From assembly GCA_012515235.1 (NCBI GenBank), contig JAAYYU010000255.1, positions 1-64,000 on the forward strand: DNA of 64,000 nucleotides, read 5' to 3'. The DNA comes from Candidatus Anammoximicrobium sp. (GTDB taxonomy: Bacteria > Planctomycetota > Planctomycetia > Pirellulales > Pirellulaceae). The notes under the pieces are model-generated. The model was not told the origin of the DNA and searched no databases. It saw nothing but the letters and a program-made list of their open reading frames with translations. Below, piece by piece: positions 1 to 9,200 of the stretch. Numbering within the stretch: position 1 is the first letter of the stretch; the number at the start of each line of letters is the position of its first letter. A program made the translations under genes and the position numbers.

Positions 1-80
1 ACCAGAAAGGCCCCCGCCCGTCGAACCCACCGCCACGGCGGAGCTTGCCTCCGCCGAGCGATGTTCAAGACCAGAAAGGC
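1..80. repeat. Edge of a ~69-bp hairpin-containing repeat array
   Basis: The string ACCAGAAAGGC occurs at the first base and again at base 70, giving a 69-bp period that continues off the left edge of the window. The unit holds a perfect 8-bp inverted repeat CGGCGGAG-CTTGC-CTCCGCCG (36-56). The segment TGTTCAAGACCAGA (62-75) is nearly the reverse complement of the TCTGGTTTTGAACA motif in the neighbouring array, so the two arrays look head to head. Only one unit is visible, so the extent is unknown. Confidence 0.5.
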
Positions 81-97
81 GCATTCGTTCTCTGGTT

Positions 98-497
98 GTG
101 AACACCGTTCCACGCTGGCGAGCAGCGTGGTGACGACGGAAGGGAGGGACGCGAGAGGCGGTCTGGTTTTGAACACCGTTCCACGCTGACGAGCAGCGTG
201 GTGACGACGGAAGGGAGGGACGCGAGAGGCGGTCTGGTTTTGAACACCGTTCCACGCTGGCGAGCAGCGTGGTGACGACGGAAGGGGGGGACGCGAGGCG
301 AGGCGGTCTGGTTGTGAACACCGTTCCACGCTGGCGAGCAGCGTGGTGACGACGGAAGGGGGGGACGCGAGGCGAGGCGGTCTGGTTGTGAACACCGTTC
401 CACGCTGACGAGCAGCGTGGTGACGACGGAGGGGGGGACGCGAGGGGCGGCGGTCTGGTTGTGAACACCGTTCTACGCTGACAAGCAGCGTGGTGAC
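98..497. repeat. Tandem array of six ~71-74 bp hairpin repeats
   Basis: The string AACACCGTTC begins at 101, 172, 243, 317, 391 and 464, giving periods of 71, 71, 74, 74 and 73 bp. Each unit carries a perfect 8-bp inverted repeat with a 5-nt loop, CCACGCTG-(G/A)CGAG-CAGCGTGG, followed by TGACGACGGA, a G-rich stretch of variable length and GGTCTGGTT. The last copy is degenerate and breaks off after the hairpin. Copies differ mainly in the G-rich stretch. The units are contiguous with no unique spacers, so this is not CRISPR. The 112-aa minus-strand ORF across it is an artefact of the repeat. Confidence 0.9.
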
Positions 498-595
498 TTG
501 AGGCGACGCGACTGGGGATTCGCGGCTGCGCACGCATCAACCGGATGAACCTATTGTCGTCGCCATCTTGCGTCCTTGACACGCGTCCGCGATGC

Positions 596-623
596 TTGCG
601 TCCCGTGCCGGATCAGATAAAAT
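596..623 (+). promoter_or_regulatory. Possible sigma-70 promoter for the GH-A glycosidase gene
   Basis: TTGCGT (596-601) and TAAAAT (618-623) are separated by 16 bases and lie 44 bases before the ATG at 668. A perfect TTGACA at 576-581 lies too far upstream to pair with this -10. Only motif matching supports this. Confidence 0.35.
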
Positions 624-667
624 CCAGAGGCGGATCTTTCCGTTTCGGCCATCAGGAGCCACGTGCC

Positions 668-2167
668 ATGAAGCCTCTGTCGCTGATTGCTCGCCCGCGT
701 GCTGCTTGGGCCATCCTGCTGACGGCGTCCGCCTGGGCCGCCTTCGGCGACGCTGGAGCGTCTGCTGCCGATGCATCTACCGCAAACGCGGCAGTAAGAT
801 CGCTGGCCACGCAGGACGGCCTGACGCATTACGTGCGGGTCAGCCCGCGCGATTCCCGCTACTTGGAACTGTCCGACGGCACGCCCTACATCCCCAACGG
901 CTTGAACATGATTCATCCGGGCGGCAGCCCTGCGACGGAAGCCGGCATGGCCCAGATGGAGAAATGGATGAAAGCCCTGGCGGATAACGGCGGCAACTAC
1001 ATCCGCATCTGGATCAGTTCCCCGTTCTGGAACGCGGAACACGAGCAGGCCGGCGTGTTTGACGAATCGCGGGCTCAACGCATCGACGCACTGCTGAAGT
1101 TGGCCCGCCGCTACGGCATCCGGGTCAAGATGACCATCGAGCATTTCCGCGAGATCGATCCCGACCAGGTCCGGCAACCGTGGGCCTCGAAACCGCTGCA
1201 CCACGTGTCGCGCGGCGGCACGGCCAAGGACATGCCGGACTGGCTGGGCAACGAACAGAGCCGGGCCCAGTTCCGGCGCAAGCTGGGTTGGCTGCAGCAG
1301 CGGTTCGGCGACCAGCCGGTCGTCTTTGCGTGGGAACTGTGGAACGAAATCAACGCCGTCCGCGGCGGCGACTATCTGGCTTGGTCGGAAGCCATGTTGC
1401 CGGAGCTGAAACGGAGGTTCCCCAAGAACATGACGCTGCAGAGTCTGGGCAGCTTCGACAGCGACTGGGCCTTCAAGCCCTATCGGCGTCTGTGCCAACT
1501 GACGGACAACGACGTGGCCCAGGTCCATCGCTATCTCGACCCGGGCGCCCCGCTGGCGATCTGCCACGGGCCGGTGGACGTGCTGGCCGCCGACGCGGTC
1601 CGCGAACTGCTGGCCATGCAGCCCGGCCGGCCGGTGATCCTGGCCGAGGGCGGTGCGGTCGAACCGCGGCACACGGGTCCGTTCAAGCTGTACGCCAAGG
1701 ACCGGGCGGGGATCATTTTGCACGACGTGATCTTCGCGCCGTTTTTTGCAGGCGCCGCCGGCGCGGGCCAGTGCTGGCATTGGGGCGAGTACGTGGACAA
1801 GAACAACCTTTGGCACCAGTTTCGCGCGTTCGCCGACACGGTGTGCGGGATCGATCCGGCGGCCGAGCGTTTTCAGCCGCTGATGGTGGCCCATCCGCGG
1901 CTGCGCGTGTACGCGCTCCGCGGCCAGAAGACCGCGTTGGTCTGGTGCCGGGACACGGCGAACACATGGCAGGCCGAACTCCAGGAGAACCGCGCCCCGG
2001 AGGAACTGCGGGACGTCGTCGTGCCGTTGCAGGAGGTCTGGCCGCCGGGCGCCGGCGTGGCGCGGGCCTACGATCCGTGGAAGAAAGCCTGGGCCGACGC
2101 GCCGCTGGAGGATCGTGCGGTACGATTGCCGGTCTTCACCCGCTCCATGATCGTGCGCATCCAATGA
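668..2167 (+). CDS. Exported GH-A clan glycoside hydrolase (GH5-like)
   Basis: A 499-aa protein, taking the ATG at 668 because CAGGAGCC sits just before it and a signal peptide follows directly; the track start at 545 has neither. Residues 1 to about 36 form a Sec-type signal peptide. The rest looks like a (beta/alpha)8 barrel of clan GH-A. FAWELWNE gives a candidate acid/base Glu227, and VILAEGG gives a candidate nucleophile Glu327. The 100-residue spacing fits the clan. The opening GTPYIPNGLN segment also resembles GH5 and related mannanase/cellulase-like proteins. It probably hydrolyses a beta-linked polysaccharide in the periplasm or outside the cell. The exact substrate cannot be told from sequence. 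The gene stands alone, with an unrelated LmbE gene 157 bases downstream. Confidence 0.75.
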   Translation: MKPLSLIARPRAAWAILLTASAWAAFGDAGASAADASTANAAVRSLATQDGLTHYVRVSPRDSRYLELSDGTPYIPNGLNMIHPGGSPATEAGMAQMEKWMKALADNGGNYIRIWISSPFWNAEHEQAGVFDESRAQRIDALLKLARRYGIRVKMTIEHFREIDPDQVRQPWASKPLHHVSRGGTAKDMPDWLGNEQSRAQFRRKLGWLQQRFGDQPVVFAWELWNEINAVRGGDYLAWSEAMLPELKRRFPKNMTLQSLGSFDSDWAFKPYRRLCQLTDNDVAQVHRYLDPGAPLAICHGPVDVLAADAVRELLAMQPGRPVILAEGGAVEPRHTGPFKLYAKDRAGIILHDVIFAPFFAGAAGAGQCWHWGEYVDKNNLWHQFRAFADTVCGIDPAAERFQPLMVAHPRLRVYALRGQKTALVWCRDTANTWQAELQENRAPEELRDVVVPLQEVWPPGAGVARAYDPWKKAWADAPLEDRAVRLPVFTRSMIVRIQ

Positions 2168-2324
2168 GGAGTTGGCGGCTGTCGTAAAGATAGGTGTTCC
2201 GAAACAGCCGGGCGGGCGGCCCTGCCTTACCACGGCTTGCGGCGGTGGGTCCGCGGCAACGCCCTGGGGACACCGTGGGCAAGCCGGAACGTCGTGACGG
2301 CATCGAAAGGGAAGGAAGGGACTG

Positions 2325-3332
2325 GTGCCAGGTTTAATGCGTACCGTTCGGCGACTTCGGCTGGGGGATTTCCCCTACGCCAGCGTGCTGGTCATTTCAC
2401 CGCATCCGGATGATTCCGTGCTCGGCTGCGGCGGCCTGGTGTTCAAGCTGACCAGCCATCGGGAGACCCGCGGTCGGGTCAAGGTCACCGTGTTCTCCAT
2501 GACGCCCGGCTATCATGGCGTCGACGCGGATTTCTTTCGCGATTACGCGGCGGTCGGCAGGGAAAACCTGCTCCGCTGGCCCGGGGTGCCGGAGGCCGCC
2601 TTGGAGGATGACACTCGGCTGATCGCCGCCCTGCGGGAGTGCCTGGGCGACGATTTCGACCTGTACGGCAACCCTGGCGCAGACGATCAGACGAAGTTGG
2701 AGAACGTCGTGCGGACCGCGATCCGATTTGGCGAAAGCAGCCGCGAGGTCGAGACCCTCGGCCTGACCCATCCGGCGGCCTTGCGTTTTCTAGCGCTGCC
2801 GCGTTTGTACTTTAAGTGCCTTTGTCCGGCAGAACTCGTCCGCCTGCGGGAGGAGTTGAACCAGGCCGCGGATCCAACGAACGGCAATCTGCTCCTGGTG
2901 CCGCACCCGGATGATCCTCAGCCCGCTCATCAGGCCGTGACCGAAGCGGCCCTGCGCGCCCTGGACCCCGCGTTGAACTGGCACATCTGGTACTACCCCA
3001 GTCCCTGGTACCGGATGCCGCCCTGCACGATCGACGCCATCGTGCCCTTGAACGACGAAGAGTTGTATCGCAAACGGGCCGCGGCGGAAACGCACCGCTC
3101 GCAGACGATTCGCACTCCGTACGGCAAGTACGTGATGTCCGGGGCCAGCATGAACGCCGACATCCTGCCGGAACTGCTGCTCGGCTTCGGCGGCCGCAGC
3201 ACGAACGCGTTCGGCAAGTACTGCGAAGTCTTTCAGATGCGGCTGCCGGCGTTCTATTCGTGCCAGCCGACGCAGGGCGAATTGCTGATCTGCTCGGACG
3301 ATGCGCCGTCGGCGGGGCGAGGCATCCCGTAA
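2325..3332 (+). CDS. PIG-L/LmbE family deacetylase
   Basis: A 335-aa protein beginning at GTG, preceded by AAGGAAGGGA about 6 bases upstream; an in-frame ATG at 2337 is the alternative. SPHPDDSVLGCGG near residue 27 is the PHPDDE-type zinc motif of PIG-L/LmbE deacetylases, with Ser in place of Glu. A second segment, LLVPHPDDPQPAHQAV, corresponds to the usual HPDHxAV zinc histidine, with a small insertion. The family hydrolyses N-acetyl groups from GlcNAc-containing lipids, mycothiol precursors or other glycans. There is no signal peptide, so it should be cytoplasmic. The middle is longer than in typical 230-270 aa members. The substrate is unknown. It converges on the SDR gene with 25 bases between the stop codons. 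Confidence 0.75.
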   Translation: MPGLMRTVRRLRLGDFPYASVLVISPHPDDSVLGCGGLVFKLTSHRETRGRVKVTVFSMTPGYHGVDADFFRDYAAVGRENLLRWPGVPEAALEDDTRLIAALRECLGDDFDLYGNPGADDQTKLENVVRTAIRFGESSREVETLGLTHPAALRFLALPRLYFKCLCPAELVRLREELNQAADPTNGNLLLVPHPDDPQPAHQAVTEAALRALDPALNWHIWYYPSPWYRMPPCTIDAIVPLNDEELYRKRAAAETHRSQTIRTPYGKYVMSGASMNADILPELLLGFGGRSTNAFGKYCEVFQMRLPAFYSCQPTQGELLICSDDAPSAGRGIP

Positions 3333-3357
3333 CGCCCGCCGCCGCAGACGCTCCGCT

Positions 3358-4389
3358 TCAGAATTTCCCGCTGCGGACCTGGAAGTGCGTCGGCTTGCCG
3401 AGACACTCGCCGCCGCGGCGGACCCAGTCTGCGGTCCAACGGAGCAGCGTTTCGGTGTCCACGCTGATCTCGCCCAGCAACCGGTGCCCGGCGGTTCCGT
3501 CGTTCAGGTAGGCCGTCGAACCTTCCTGGCCGGCGAAGCGGACGCGTTTGCCCATCAGGCGTCCAAATTGCTCCGCCACGTCGCGGACGCGGAGGAATTC
3601 GGGGCCCGCGACGTTGACGATCCGAGCGGGGACCGCCGTGTGCGCCAGCGCAGAGAGCGTCATGGCGTTGGCGTCCGCTTGCCAGATGACGTTGAACAGG
3701 GGCGTCGAAACCTCTACGGATTGCTCCTGGAAGACCGCCTGGGCGATGTCCACCAGAACGCCGTAGCGCATTTCGGTGGCATAGTTCAACCGCAGCAACG
3801 CGGTGGGAATCTGATCGCGGTCGCTGAAGTACTGCAGCGTCCGTTCTCGGCCCAGGACGGTCATCGCATACTCGCCGACCGGGCCGACCTCGTCCGTTTC
3901 TTTCGAGCCGCCGCTGTCCAGCGGCACCAGCGGATACACGTTGCCGCTGGAGAACGCAACAATCCGGCTCTGCCGGAACCGGCGGCAGACCAGGGCCGGG
4001 GCGTAACAGTTCATCGCCCAAGCCATGGCCGGATTGCGGCTGGCGCCGAACTTCATGCCCGACATGAAAACCACGTTCGGCACGTCCGGCAAGGCTTCGA
4101 TGGAAGCTTCGTCCAACAAATCGCCGACGATCGTCTCGACGCCCCAACGTTCCAGCCGTTCGCGCAGCGCGGCGTCGGAAAACCGGGACATGCCGATCAC
4201 GCGGCGCGCCACGCCCGCTTGCTCCGAAGCCCGCTTGGCCATCCGCGCCAGCGTCGGTCCCATCTTGCCTCCCACGCCCAGAATCAACAGGTCGCCCTGG
4301 ATCGCGGCCAGCGCTTCCACGGCCTTCGGGCTGGGTAAACTGAGCAGTTCTTCCAAGGCTTCCACGGTTTGGGGGGCGTCGCGATTCAT
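3358..4389 (-). CDS. NAD(P)-binding SDR/epimerase-family protein
   Basis: The ATG at 4389 has GGAG about 5 bases upstream and gives 343 aa; the track adds 21 unsupported residues. LLILGVGGKMGP near the N-terminus is an extended-SDR type Rossmann dinucleotide site. VAFSSGNVYPL matches the strand carrying the catalytic Ser/Thr of nucleotide-sugar epimerases. The expected YxxxK is not seen: the best candidate, EYAMTVLGRE, has Tyr but Val at the Lys position. The protein may therefore bind NAD(P) and sugar without standard epimerase chemistry, or use another residue. TPLFNVIWQADANAM resembles the substrate-loop region of the family. It is divergent from der and has its own promoter-like sequence. 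Substrate unknown. Confidence 0.7.
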   Translation of the reverse strand: MNRDAPQTVEALEELLSLPSPKAVEALAAIQGDLLILGVGGKMGPTLARMAKRASEQAGVARRVIGMSRFSDAALRERLERWGVETIVGDLLDEASIEALPDVPNVVFMSGMKFGASRNPAMAWAMNCYAPALVCRRFRQSRIVAFSSGNVYPLVPLDSGGSKETDEVGPVGEYAMTVLGRERTLQYFSDRDQIPTALLRLNYATEMRYGVLVDIAQAVFQEQSVEVSTPLFNVIWQADANAMTLSALAHTAVPARIVNVAGPEFLRVRDVAEQFGRLMGKRVRFAGQEGSTAYLNDGTAGHRLLGEISVDTETLLRWTADWVRRGGECLGKPTHFQVRSGKF

Positions 4390-4484
4390 GGGCACTCCAA
4401 GTTCGATGGCTGGAACGAAGCGATCAAGCCCGGACCGACCGCGGGCTTGCACGCCTGGTTGCGATCGTCGCCGGGCCGCGGCTG

Positions 4485-4513
4485 ATTATAGCAGGCTGCC
4501 CGCGGGATGGCAG
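4485..4513 (-). promoter_or_regulatory. Sigma-70-type promoter for the SDR gene
   Basis: Read on the minus strand, CTGCCA (4513-4508), a 17-base spacer and a perfect TATAAT (4490-4485). It lies about 95 bases upstream of the ATG at 4389. Confidence 0.5.
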
Positions 4514-4567
4514 CCGTGATCCGGGCGGAGCACGCAGCGGAGATTCGCAGGCCCTCGGCAGCGGCGG

Positions 4568-4597
4568 TTGTGGAAAGGGCCATCCGACGCATAGAAT
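4568..4597 (+). promoter_or_regulatory. Sigma-70-type promoter for der
   Basis: TTGTGG (4568-4573), an 18-base spacer and TAGAAT (4592-4597), 41 bases before the der start codon. The -10 is the same as that before the methyltransferase gene at 13198. Confidence 0.5.
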
Positions 4598-4638
4598 CAG
4601 CACATCAAAGTGCTTCGAGTCGGCGGAAAGGCAGTGAC

Positions 4639-5979
4639 ATGGCGATAGCGCAAGTGGCAATCGTGGGGCGACCCAACGTGGGCAAATCCAGCATCCTCAA
4701 TTGGCTGGCCGGCAGGCGGCTGGCGATTGTCGATGACATGGCCGGCGTCACGCGCGACCGCATGACGCACGCACTGGAACATGAAGGCCGGGGTTTCGAG
4801 TTGGTGGACACCGGCGGCATCGGCATCAACGACGTCGACGATTTGACTTGGGAAATCGAACAGCAGATCGAGTATGCTCTGGCTACCGCCGACCTGGTGA
4901 TGTTCGTGGTCGATGCCCGCACCGGCCTGGTGCCGCTGGATCAGGAAGTCGCCGCCCGCTTGCGTTCGCTCAAGAAACCGGTGCTCCTGGTCGCCAACAA
5001 GGTGGACAGCGAGAAACTCGAACCGCAAGCGGACGAATTCTATCGCCTGGGGGCGGACGAGGTCCTCCGGGTCAGCACGCAACAGAACCGCAACCGGACG
5101 GCTTTGCTGGACGCGATCGTCGAGCGATTGCCCGCAGCCAGCACCGGACCCGAACCGGAGCCGGTCATGAAAATGGCCATCGTCGGCCGCCGCAACGTGG
5201 GCAAGAGCACGTTCATCAATACGCTGGTCAACCGCCCGCGGATGATCGTCAGCGAGGTACCCGGCACGACGCGCGACAGCGTCGACGTCAAATTCGAACT
5301 GGACGGCAAGCCGTTCATGGCGATCGACACGCCGGGCGTCCGCAAACGCAAGAGCATCCGCCGCGATATCGAATACTACGGCCTGCACCGCGCCCAGCGC
5401 AGCATTCGCCGAGCCGACGTCGTACTGATGTTCTTCGACGCCCAGGAGAAGGTCAGCACCGTCGATCGGCAACTGGTCCACTACATCGAAGAGAACCACA
5501 AGCCGTGCCTGTTCGTCGTCAACAAGTGGGACCTGTTGGCCGACAAACACGCGACCGGCGAGTGGGCGGAATACCTGGACCAGACCTTTCCCACGATGGC
5601 CTACGTGCCGATCGCGTTCATCACCGCGCAGACCGGCAAGAACGTCAAGAAGCTGATCAACCACGCCCAAATGCTGTTCAAACAATCGCTCGCGCGGCTA
5701 AGCACCGGCGAGTTGAACCGGTTGATCAAGCGGGCGTTGGAACTGCACCCGCCGCCCATGAACCGCACGTGGCGGCCGAAGGTCTATTACGCCACTCAAA
5801 CGGCCGTCCAACCGCCGACCATCGTGCTGATGTGCAACGATCCGAAGGCCTTTTCAGCCAGCTACCGCCGGTACCTGCTGGCCGCCCTCCGGGACAACGT
5901 CGAGTTTGCCGAAGTGCCGATCCGCCTGTTTTTCGACAAGCGGGAGAGCGAGCCTCGGCGCGCCAAACGGGGCGAGTGA
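4639..5979 (+). CDS. der: Ribosome biogenesis GTPase Der (EngA)
   Basis: A 446-aa tandem GTPase. The ATG at 4639 follows GGAAAGGCAG and puts the first G domain directly at the N-terminus, as in other Der proteins; the 44 extra track residues are rejected. G domain 1 starts with GRPNVGKSS (residues 9-17) and has DTGG and NKVD motifs. G domain 2 starts with GRRNVGKST (about 183), followed by DTPG and NKWD. The C-terminal ~110 residues are the KH-like domain. Der binds the 50S subunit and is needed for its late assembly. Length matches the family. It has its own upstream promoter and no obvious operon partners. Confidence 0.97.
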   Translation: MAIAQVAIVGRPNVGKSSILNWLAGRRLAIVDDMAGVTRDRMTHALEHEGRGFELVDTGGIGINDVDDLTWEIEQQIEYALATADLVMFVVDARTGLVPLDQEVAARLRSLKKPVLLVANKVDSEKLEPQADEFYRLGADEVLRVSTQQNRNRTALLDAIVERLPAASTGPEPEPVMKMAIVGRRNVGKSTFINTLVNRPRMIVSEVPGTTRDSVDVKFELDGKPFMAIDTPGVRKRKSIRRDIEYYGLHRAQRSIRRADVVLMFFDAQEKVSTVDRQLVHYIEENHKPCLFVVNKWDLLADKHATGEWAEYLDQTFPTMAYVPIAFITAQTGKNVKKLINHAQMLFKQSLARLSTGELNRLIKRALELHPPPMNRTWRPKVYYATQTAVQPPTIVLMCNDPKAFSASYRRYLLAALRDNVEFAEVPIRLFFDKRESEPRRAKRGE

Positions 5980-6175
5980 ATAGGTGCCTGCCAGCGGTGC
6001 TGTCAACCGCAGGGGTGTCAGCCTGCGCGACGGTCGCTGTGGCGGGCCTGGGGGGATGGCAAAGTTGCTGCGCGGTGTGAGGCCCGTGTCCCAGGCCAAC
6101 GGGTCAGGTGCTGACGGCGACTCAACATCCTTGTTCATCACGGTTTGCGACGACCGGCTGAGGCCAGAATCCGGC

Positions 6176-6204
6176 TTGTTTCCGGCCTGACAGGTGCCTA
6201 TAAT
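6176..6204 (+). promoter_or_regulatory. Strong sigma-70 promoter before the LptD-like gene
   Basis: TTGTTT (6176-6181), a 17-base spacer and a perfect TATAAT (6199-6204), 53 bases before the ATG at 6258. It is among the best promoter matches in the window. Confidence 0.6.
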
Positions 6205-6257
6205 CCCGCCCCGACGGAAGTTATGTCTCGTCTTTTCGCGGCCGAAGTCTCGTCGCG

Positions 6258-9200
6258 ATGCGCCCACGGGAAACGTGGAAGCATGGCCGACCGCGCAGTT
6301 GTGGACCAGGCAAGGATGCCCTGACACTGAAGCCGCCCGTCGCGTTCATCCGCCGCTTAACGAGGCGCGCAAGGACGTGGTCCTGCGCCGGCGCTAGCGG
6401 TGCGCGCCGGCTCGCTTGGGCCGGCCTCGTCGTGTTGGCCTGCGACGGACACGGGGCTGGCTCCGAGCCCGCGGCAGCGACGCCCGTTGCCGGCGCGCAC
6501 GCTGCGGTTGCCGCCGAGCCCGTGGCCGCGGCCCCGATCGCGCTGCCCGTCCCGCCGGAAAGCTCGCGCGTACTGGCCCGCGCTCAGCACGCCAACTGGT
6601 GGCAGGACGGCGAGTACGAGGTTTGGGTGCTGCGGGGAGCTTGCGAGATTGCCCAAGGCAATTTGACCGCCCGCAGCGAGGAAGCCGTGTTGTGGGTCAA
6701 GCCTCCGGACACCTTCAACGGCGAACTGGGCTGCGTGCTGGCCTACCTGGAAGGCGATGTGTGCGTCGAGTCCAGCCGCCTGGGGGCGGTCCATTCGGCG
6801 ACGCAGCGTCCGGCAGACACGGTCCGGGCCAATCAATGGTTCGGCCGTTTTTACAGTTCGACCGCCATCCGCGTCACCGCGCCCAGCACGAGTTTTGAGC
6901 CGCAAGTCAAGCCGGCGGTGTACGAACGCGGCCGCCAGGCTCACGAAACGGAAGCCGCCAGCGCGGTGCGCCAAGCCCAATTCTCGCCGCGGCTGCCGGG
7001 CTGGGTGCCGCCCGCGCCGCCGACCGCGCCCGGCGTCCCCTGGTCGCCCTCCGGTTCGATCCCGTGGCCCTCGCTCGGCACTCCTCCCGCGCCGTCGCTC
7101 CCGCCTTCTCCCGAAACCGTGCCGCCACCGCAGGCCGAAGGCCGTCCCGCCGTGCGCCGCATTGCCATCCGCTCGCGAAGCAACGTGCGGATGCAGGCCA
7201 AGGTGTTTCCCAGCCCGGACGGCAGCGAAACGATCGCCGTGATCACCTCCGGCGTCAACGTGCTGGTCGACGGCATCCAGAACGTGCCCGGCCTGGCGGA
7301 CGGCAAGATCGACATCGAGACGGACCGGATCGTCATCTGGACGTCGCGGCTGGACACGCTGAACCTCAGCGGCCAGGCATCGGGCGAAGCGGTACAGCCC
7401 AAGGACGCACCGCTGGAGTTCTACCTGGAAGGCAACATCGTCTTTCGCGAAGGCGACCGCGTGATCTACGCCGAGCGGATGTATTACAACGTCCGGCAGC
7501 AGTACGGGATCGTGCTGAACGCCGAAGTCCTGACTCCGGCGCCGGGCTACCAAGGGCTGATTCGGCTGAAGGCCGAGGTGCTTCAGCAACTGGACCAGCA
7601 CAACTTCCGCGCGCTCAACGGCGCCGTCACCTCCAGCCGCATCGGCGTGCCCCGTTATTGGCTGCAGGCGGGCGAGGTCACTTTCCGCGACGTGCAGACC
7701 CCGCGCACCGATCCGGCGACCGGGCAGTTCGCCGTCGATCCCGAGACCGGCGAACCAGCGGTCGCGCACCAGTACCTGGCGACCAGCCGCAACAATTTCC
7801 TGTTCCTCGGCGGCCTTCCCGTCCTGTACTGGCCCGTGATGGCGACCGACCTGGCCAAGCCGAACTTTTACCTGGACGGCCTCCGCGTCAAGCACGACAA
7901 CGTCTTCGGGACTCAGGCCATGGCCGATTGGGACGTGTACCAGTTGCTGGGCATCCGCCAGCCGCCGGCCGGGACCGATTGGACGTTGTCGACGGACTAT
8001 CTGAGCGATCGCGGTTTTGCGCTGGGCACCAATTTGAGTTACGACCGGTACGGTTTTCTGGCCCTTCCCGGCGCGGTGGAGGGCGCGTTCGACGCCTGGG
8101 GCATCCACGACACCGGCCAGGACGACCTGGGACGCGATCGGCGCAACATCATGCCCTCGACCGAGGACCGGGGCCGCGTCTTGTGGCAGCATCGTCACGC
8201 GCTGCCCGGCGGCTTCCAGTTCACTGCCGAAGTGGGCTGGATCAGCGACCGCAATTTTCTGGAGCAGTATTTCGAGCAGGAATGGGACGAGCGCAAGGAC
8301 CAGATCACGGGCTTGGAACTGAAGCGTTACCTGGCGAACAGCAGCTGGAGCATCACGGCCGATGCGCGGCTGAACGACTTCTTGACGCAGACGGAGCGGC
8401 TGCCGCGGTTCGACCATTTCTGGCTGGGGCAAGACCTGTTCCAAGTCTTGACCTGGTCCGCCCATTCGTTCGTCGGTTACGAACGTCTGCGGAACGCCAC
8501 GTTGCCGTCGCCGCTGGAGGAGCCCGCGCAAGCGTCCCTGCCGTGGGAACAGGACGGTCTGGGCACACGCTACGACGATCGCGAGGGCCTGACGGCCGCC
8601 ACCCGGCAGGAGTTGGATCTGCCGCTGCCGGTAGGGCCCGTCAAGCTGGTGCCGTACGCGCTGGGGGAACTGGCCTATTGGCACGAGGACGTCGACGGGG
8701 CGGAGGTTCAGCGGGCTTACGGGCAGCTGGGCATCCGCGGCAGTTTGCCCTTTTGGTCCGTCAATTCCCAGGTGCAGAGCCCCTTGTGGAATCTGAACGG
8801 CCTGGCCCACAAAGTCGTCTTGGACGCGGATTTCTTCTGGGCGGACGCCAGCCAAGAATACGGTCTGCTGCCGCTGTACGCCCCGCTGGACGACGACGCC
8901 ACGGAGCATTTCCAGCGACGTTTCATCCAGGACCTGTACGGCGGCACGGCGGGCTTGCCGCTGCCGTTCTCGGCCCCGAACTATGCCTTCCGCAGCGGCC
9001 TGCAGCGTTGGGTCACCGCGCCCAGCAACGAAATCGCCGACGACCTGATGATCGCCCAAGTCGGCGTGCGGCAGCGGTGGCAGACCAAGCGCGGCCAGCC
9101 CGGCCAGGAGCGGGTCATCGACTGGATCTCGCTGGACGTCGAAGGCTCGTTCTTTCCCGACCAGGACCGCGACAACTTCGGCCAGTTGCTGGGCCTGGTC

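Noticed and set aside
98-497. CRISPR array
   Set aside because: The repeats are directly contiguous 71-74 bp units with no unique spacers, and no cas genes are nearby.
576-581. Perfect TTGACA as a -35 box
   Set aside because: No -10 lies 16-18 bases downstream; the TAAAAT at 618 is 36 bases away.
551-2233. 560-aa minus-strand ORF opposite the GH-A gene
   Set aside because: It is a shadow of the plus-strand glycosidase, with no domain or ribosome site.
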